Shown here in pieces: positions 63,035 through 64,000 of a stretch of 64,000 bases of DNA. The stretch is from assembly GCA_000309945.1 (NCBI GenBank), contig CM001633.1, positions 4,815,793 to 4,879,792 of the forward strand. Direction: 5' to 3'. The DNA comes from Leptolyngbyaceae cyanobacterium JSC-12 (GTDB taxonomy: Bacteria > Cyanobacteriota > Cyanobacteriia > Leptolyngbyales > Leptolyngbyaceae). The position numbers were made by a program, and so were the translations under genes. The notes under the pieces are model-generated. The model was not told the DNA's origin, did not search any database, and saw only the letters and a list, made by a program, of their open reading frames with translations. Each line of letters starts with the position of its first letter. Position 1 is the first letter of the stretch.

Positions 63035-64000
63035 ATGACTGACCAGCAACAGCATCAGGTTGGCACTCACGTTGCTCAATGTAAAGTTATTGCAAATATC
63101 GAAAGTGTACGAGAGACCCTCACCAAGAAACTGAAGCAATATTCTGAGAGTAAACTACGTCAAAAAACAGACCTTCAAATTAGGGAAGATGAACGATTTC
63201 AGCGAGAAATTGCTAGATTAATAGTATTACTTCAAAGAACTGAACGGTTGGTGATTAGGACATCATCAAAAAATAGTCGAAAATTAGGTGAACTCAACAA
63301 TCTCGTCAGTTCTTTAAAGATCGGAATTTCAACCTTATTTGATACCCCGCCTAATATTGAACTATCTCGTCAAATTCGACTTACGGTTGAGCAGGAGATT
63401 ATTAGAAACGAAAACCCTCCAGTTTTTCGTCTCATTGCCAGACGATTTTCCTATGCCTGGCACTCTCCTTCTACGCCACTCAAAGTTATTCATGGACTCC
63501 TGTTTTCTTTTCTCGTCATTTTTGGTGGACTGTTTACACTTGCAATATTTCAGTACGCTGTGTATCGATCGCACACTTCAGTGGTGAGTTATTCAGAACT
63601 CAAAGAGCTTACAGAAGCACAGCAAGGTGAATTGGCTCGAAAAATAAAAGAATTAAACTCTAAAATTGTCAGCAAACGAAAAGATTTACTTGGGTCAACA
63701 AAAGTAACAAGCCAGGTAGTTGTTAACCCTAAGATTACAAATGCCTCACAAGATTCTTATACTCGTGGAGAATTACTTGAGTTGGAAGAGGATAAGAAAC
63801 TTCTCGGTGAGCGGAAGATAGAGCTTAAACAAAACTTGCTAAGAAGTAAGCCCAGTTCAACTCAGGAGTTTTTGGCAAATTTTTTTGATATTGGAATTTC
63901 TAAAACATTAAGCCAAATTTTATGGGTTGCCGCTGCTGGAACACTAGGCAGCATCATTAGTATTTTGATTCGAGTCATCGATGAGTTTAATAATAAAGAA
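63035..64000 (+). CDS. Two-TM coiled-coil protein, partial at right edge
   Basis: From ATG 63035 (AAGGAAG about 9 nt upstream) the frame is open for 322 codons to the window edge. The N-terminal about 145 residues are charged and helical (TKKLKQYSESKLRQKTDLQ, ERFQREIARLIVLLQRTERL). Helix 1 of the membrane part lies near 150-173 (VIHGLLFSFLVIFGGLF), then a predicted coiled coil (about 185-275), and a second helix near 292-313 (ILWVAAAGTLGSIISILI). I do not recognise the family. The codon use is more AT-rich than the neighbouring genes. Confidence 0.65.
   Translation, partial: MTDQQQHQVGTHVAQCKVIANIESVRETLTKKLKQYSESKLRQKTDLQIREDERFQREIARLIVLLQRTERLVIRTSSKNSRKLGELNNLVSSLKIGISTLFDTPPNIELSRQIRLTVEQEIIRNENPPVFRLIARRFSYAWHSPSTPLKVIHGLLFSFLVIFGGLFTLAIFQYAVYRSHTSVVSYSELKELTEAQQGELARKIKELNSKIVSKRKDLLGSTKVTSQVVVNPKITNASQDSYTRGELLELEEDKKLLGERKIELKQNLLRSKPSSTQEFLANFFDIGISKTLSQILWVAAAGTLGSIISILIRVIDEFNNKE

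Overview
The window is cyanobacterial chromosome. GCGATCGC (HIP1) octamers occur throughout, and the genes include photosystem II PsbZ, an LPA1/Rep27-type small membrane protein, sucrose-phosphate phosphatase, the glycolate dehydrogenase subunits GlcE/GlcF, a PEP-CTERM protein and several proteins of cyanobacteria-restricted families (DUF3067, DUF3747, alr0857-type). The mix of HIP1 density, dispersed G-rich repeats and gene order suggests a filamentous or Leptolyngbya-like species, but the genus cannot be fixed from the sequence alone. I see no tRNA, rRNA, CRISPR array or prophage.

Layout. 1-9 kb: MFS transporter (cut by the window edge), sucrose phosphatase, S10 peptidase, LPA1-like protein, glcF-glcE, DUF3067, histidine phosphatase, amidase. 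9.3-12.8 kb: the conserved secE-nusG-rplK-rplA-rplJ-rplL block with an L10 leader/attenuator and a final terminator. 12.8-20.7 kb: peptide-type ABC permease, HD hydrolase, thioesterase, tandem Usp, a DnaJ-pentapeptide fusion, a secreted DUF3747/3D protein and an alr0857-type protein. 20.8-25.2 kb is damaged: an HNH endonuclease pseudogene, then a GMC oxidoreductase gene split by a 1,456-bp insertion sequence whose 7-bp target duplication is still intact. 25.3-31.4 kb: sugar-acid kinase, GAP-family membrane protein, ribH, psbZ and a DHH-CBS-nucleotidyltransferase fusion. 31.4-37 kb: MOSC-alkyltransferase-like fusion, a caspase-fold protein that has lost both catalytic residues, a secreted Pro-rich protein, UbiD. 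37-44 kb: NYN protein, Cof phosphatase, SagB-type oxidoreductase, SGNH hydrolase, Amt with an NtcA site. 44.5-53 kb: IS5-type transposase remnant, TrmJ-like methyltransferase with a repeat-derived insert, class A serine hydrolase, GNAT, YgjP-like metalloprotease, PPOX flavoprotein, SDR, an unrecognised Cys-motif protein, TrhO. 53-63 kb: MmsA, PEP-CTERM protein, then a compact seven-gene locus. A partial two-TM coiled-coil protein runs off the right edge.

The most interesting region is 55.7-62.7 kb. Two convergent groups face each other: (+) amidohydrolase, ferritin-like di-iron protein and an overlapping Bfd-like [2Fe-2S] protein; (-) guanine deaminase, then a membrane di-iron desaturase/hydroxylase, an alpha/beta hydrolase and a type III (GlnT-like) glutamine synthetase. 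A perfect GTA-N8-TAC NtcA site lies just upstream of the desaturase-hydrolase-glnT unit. This suggests a nitrogen-controlled pathway for salvaging or modifying a nitrogenous compound; I do not recognise it as a described pathway.
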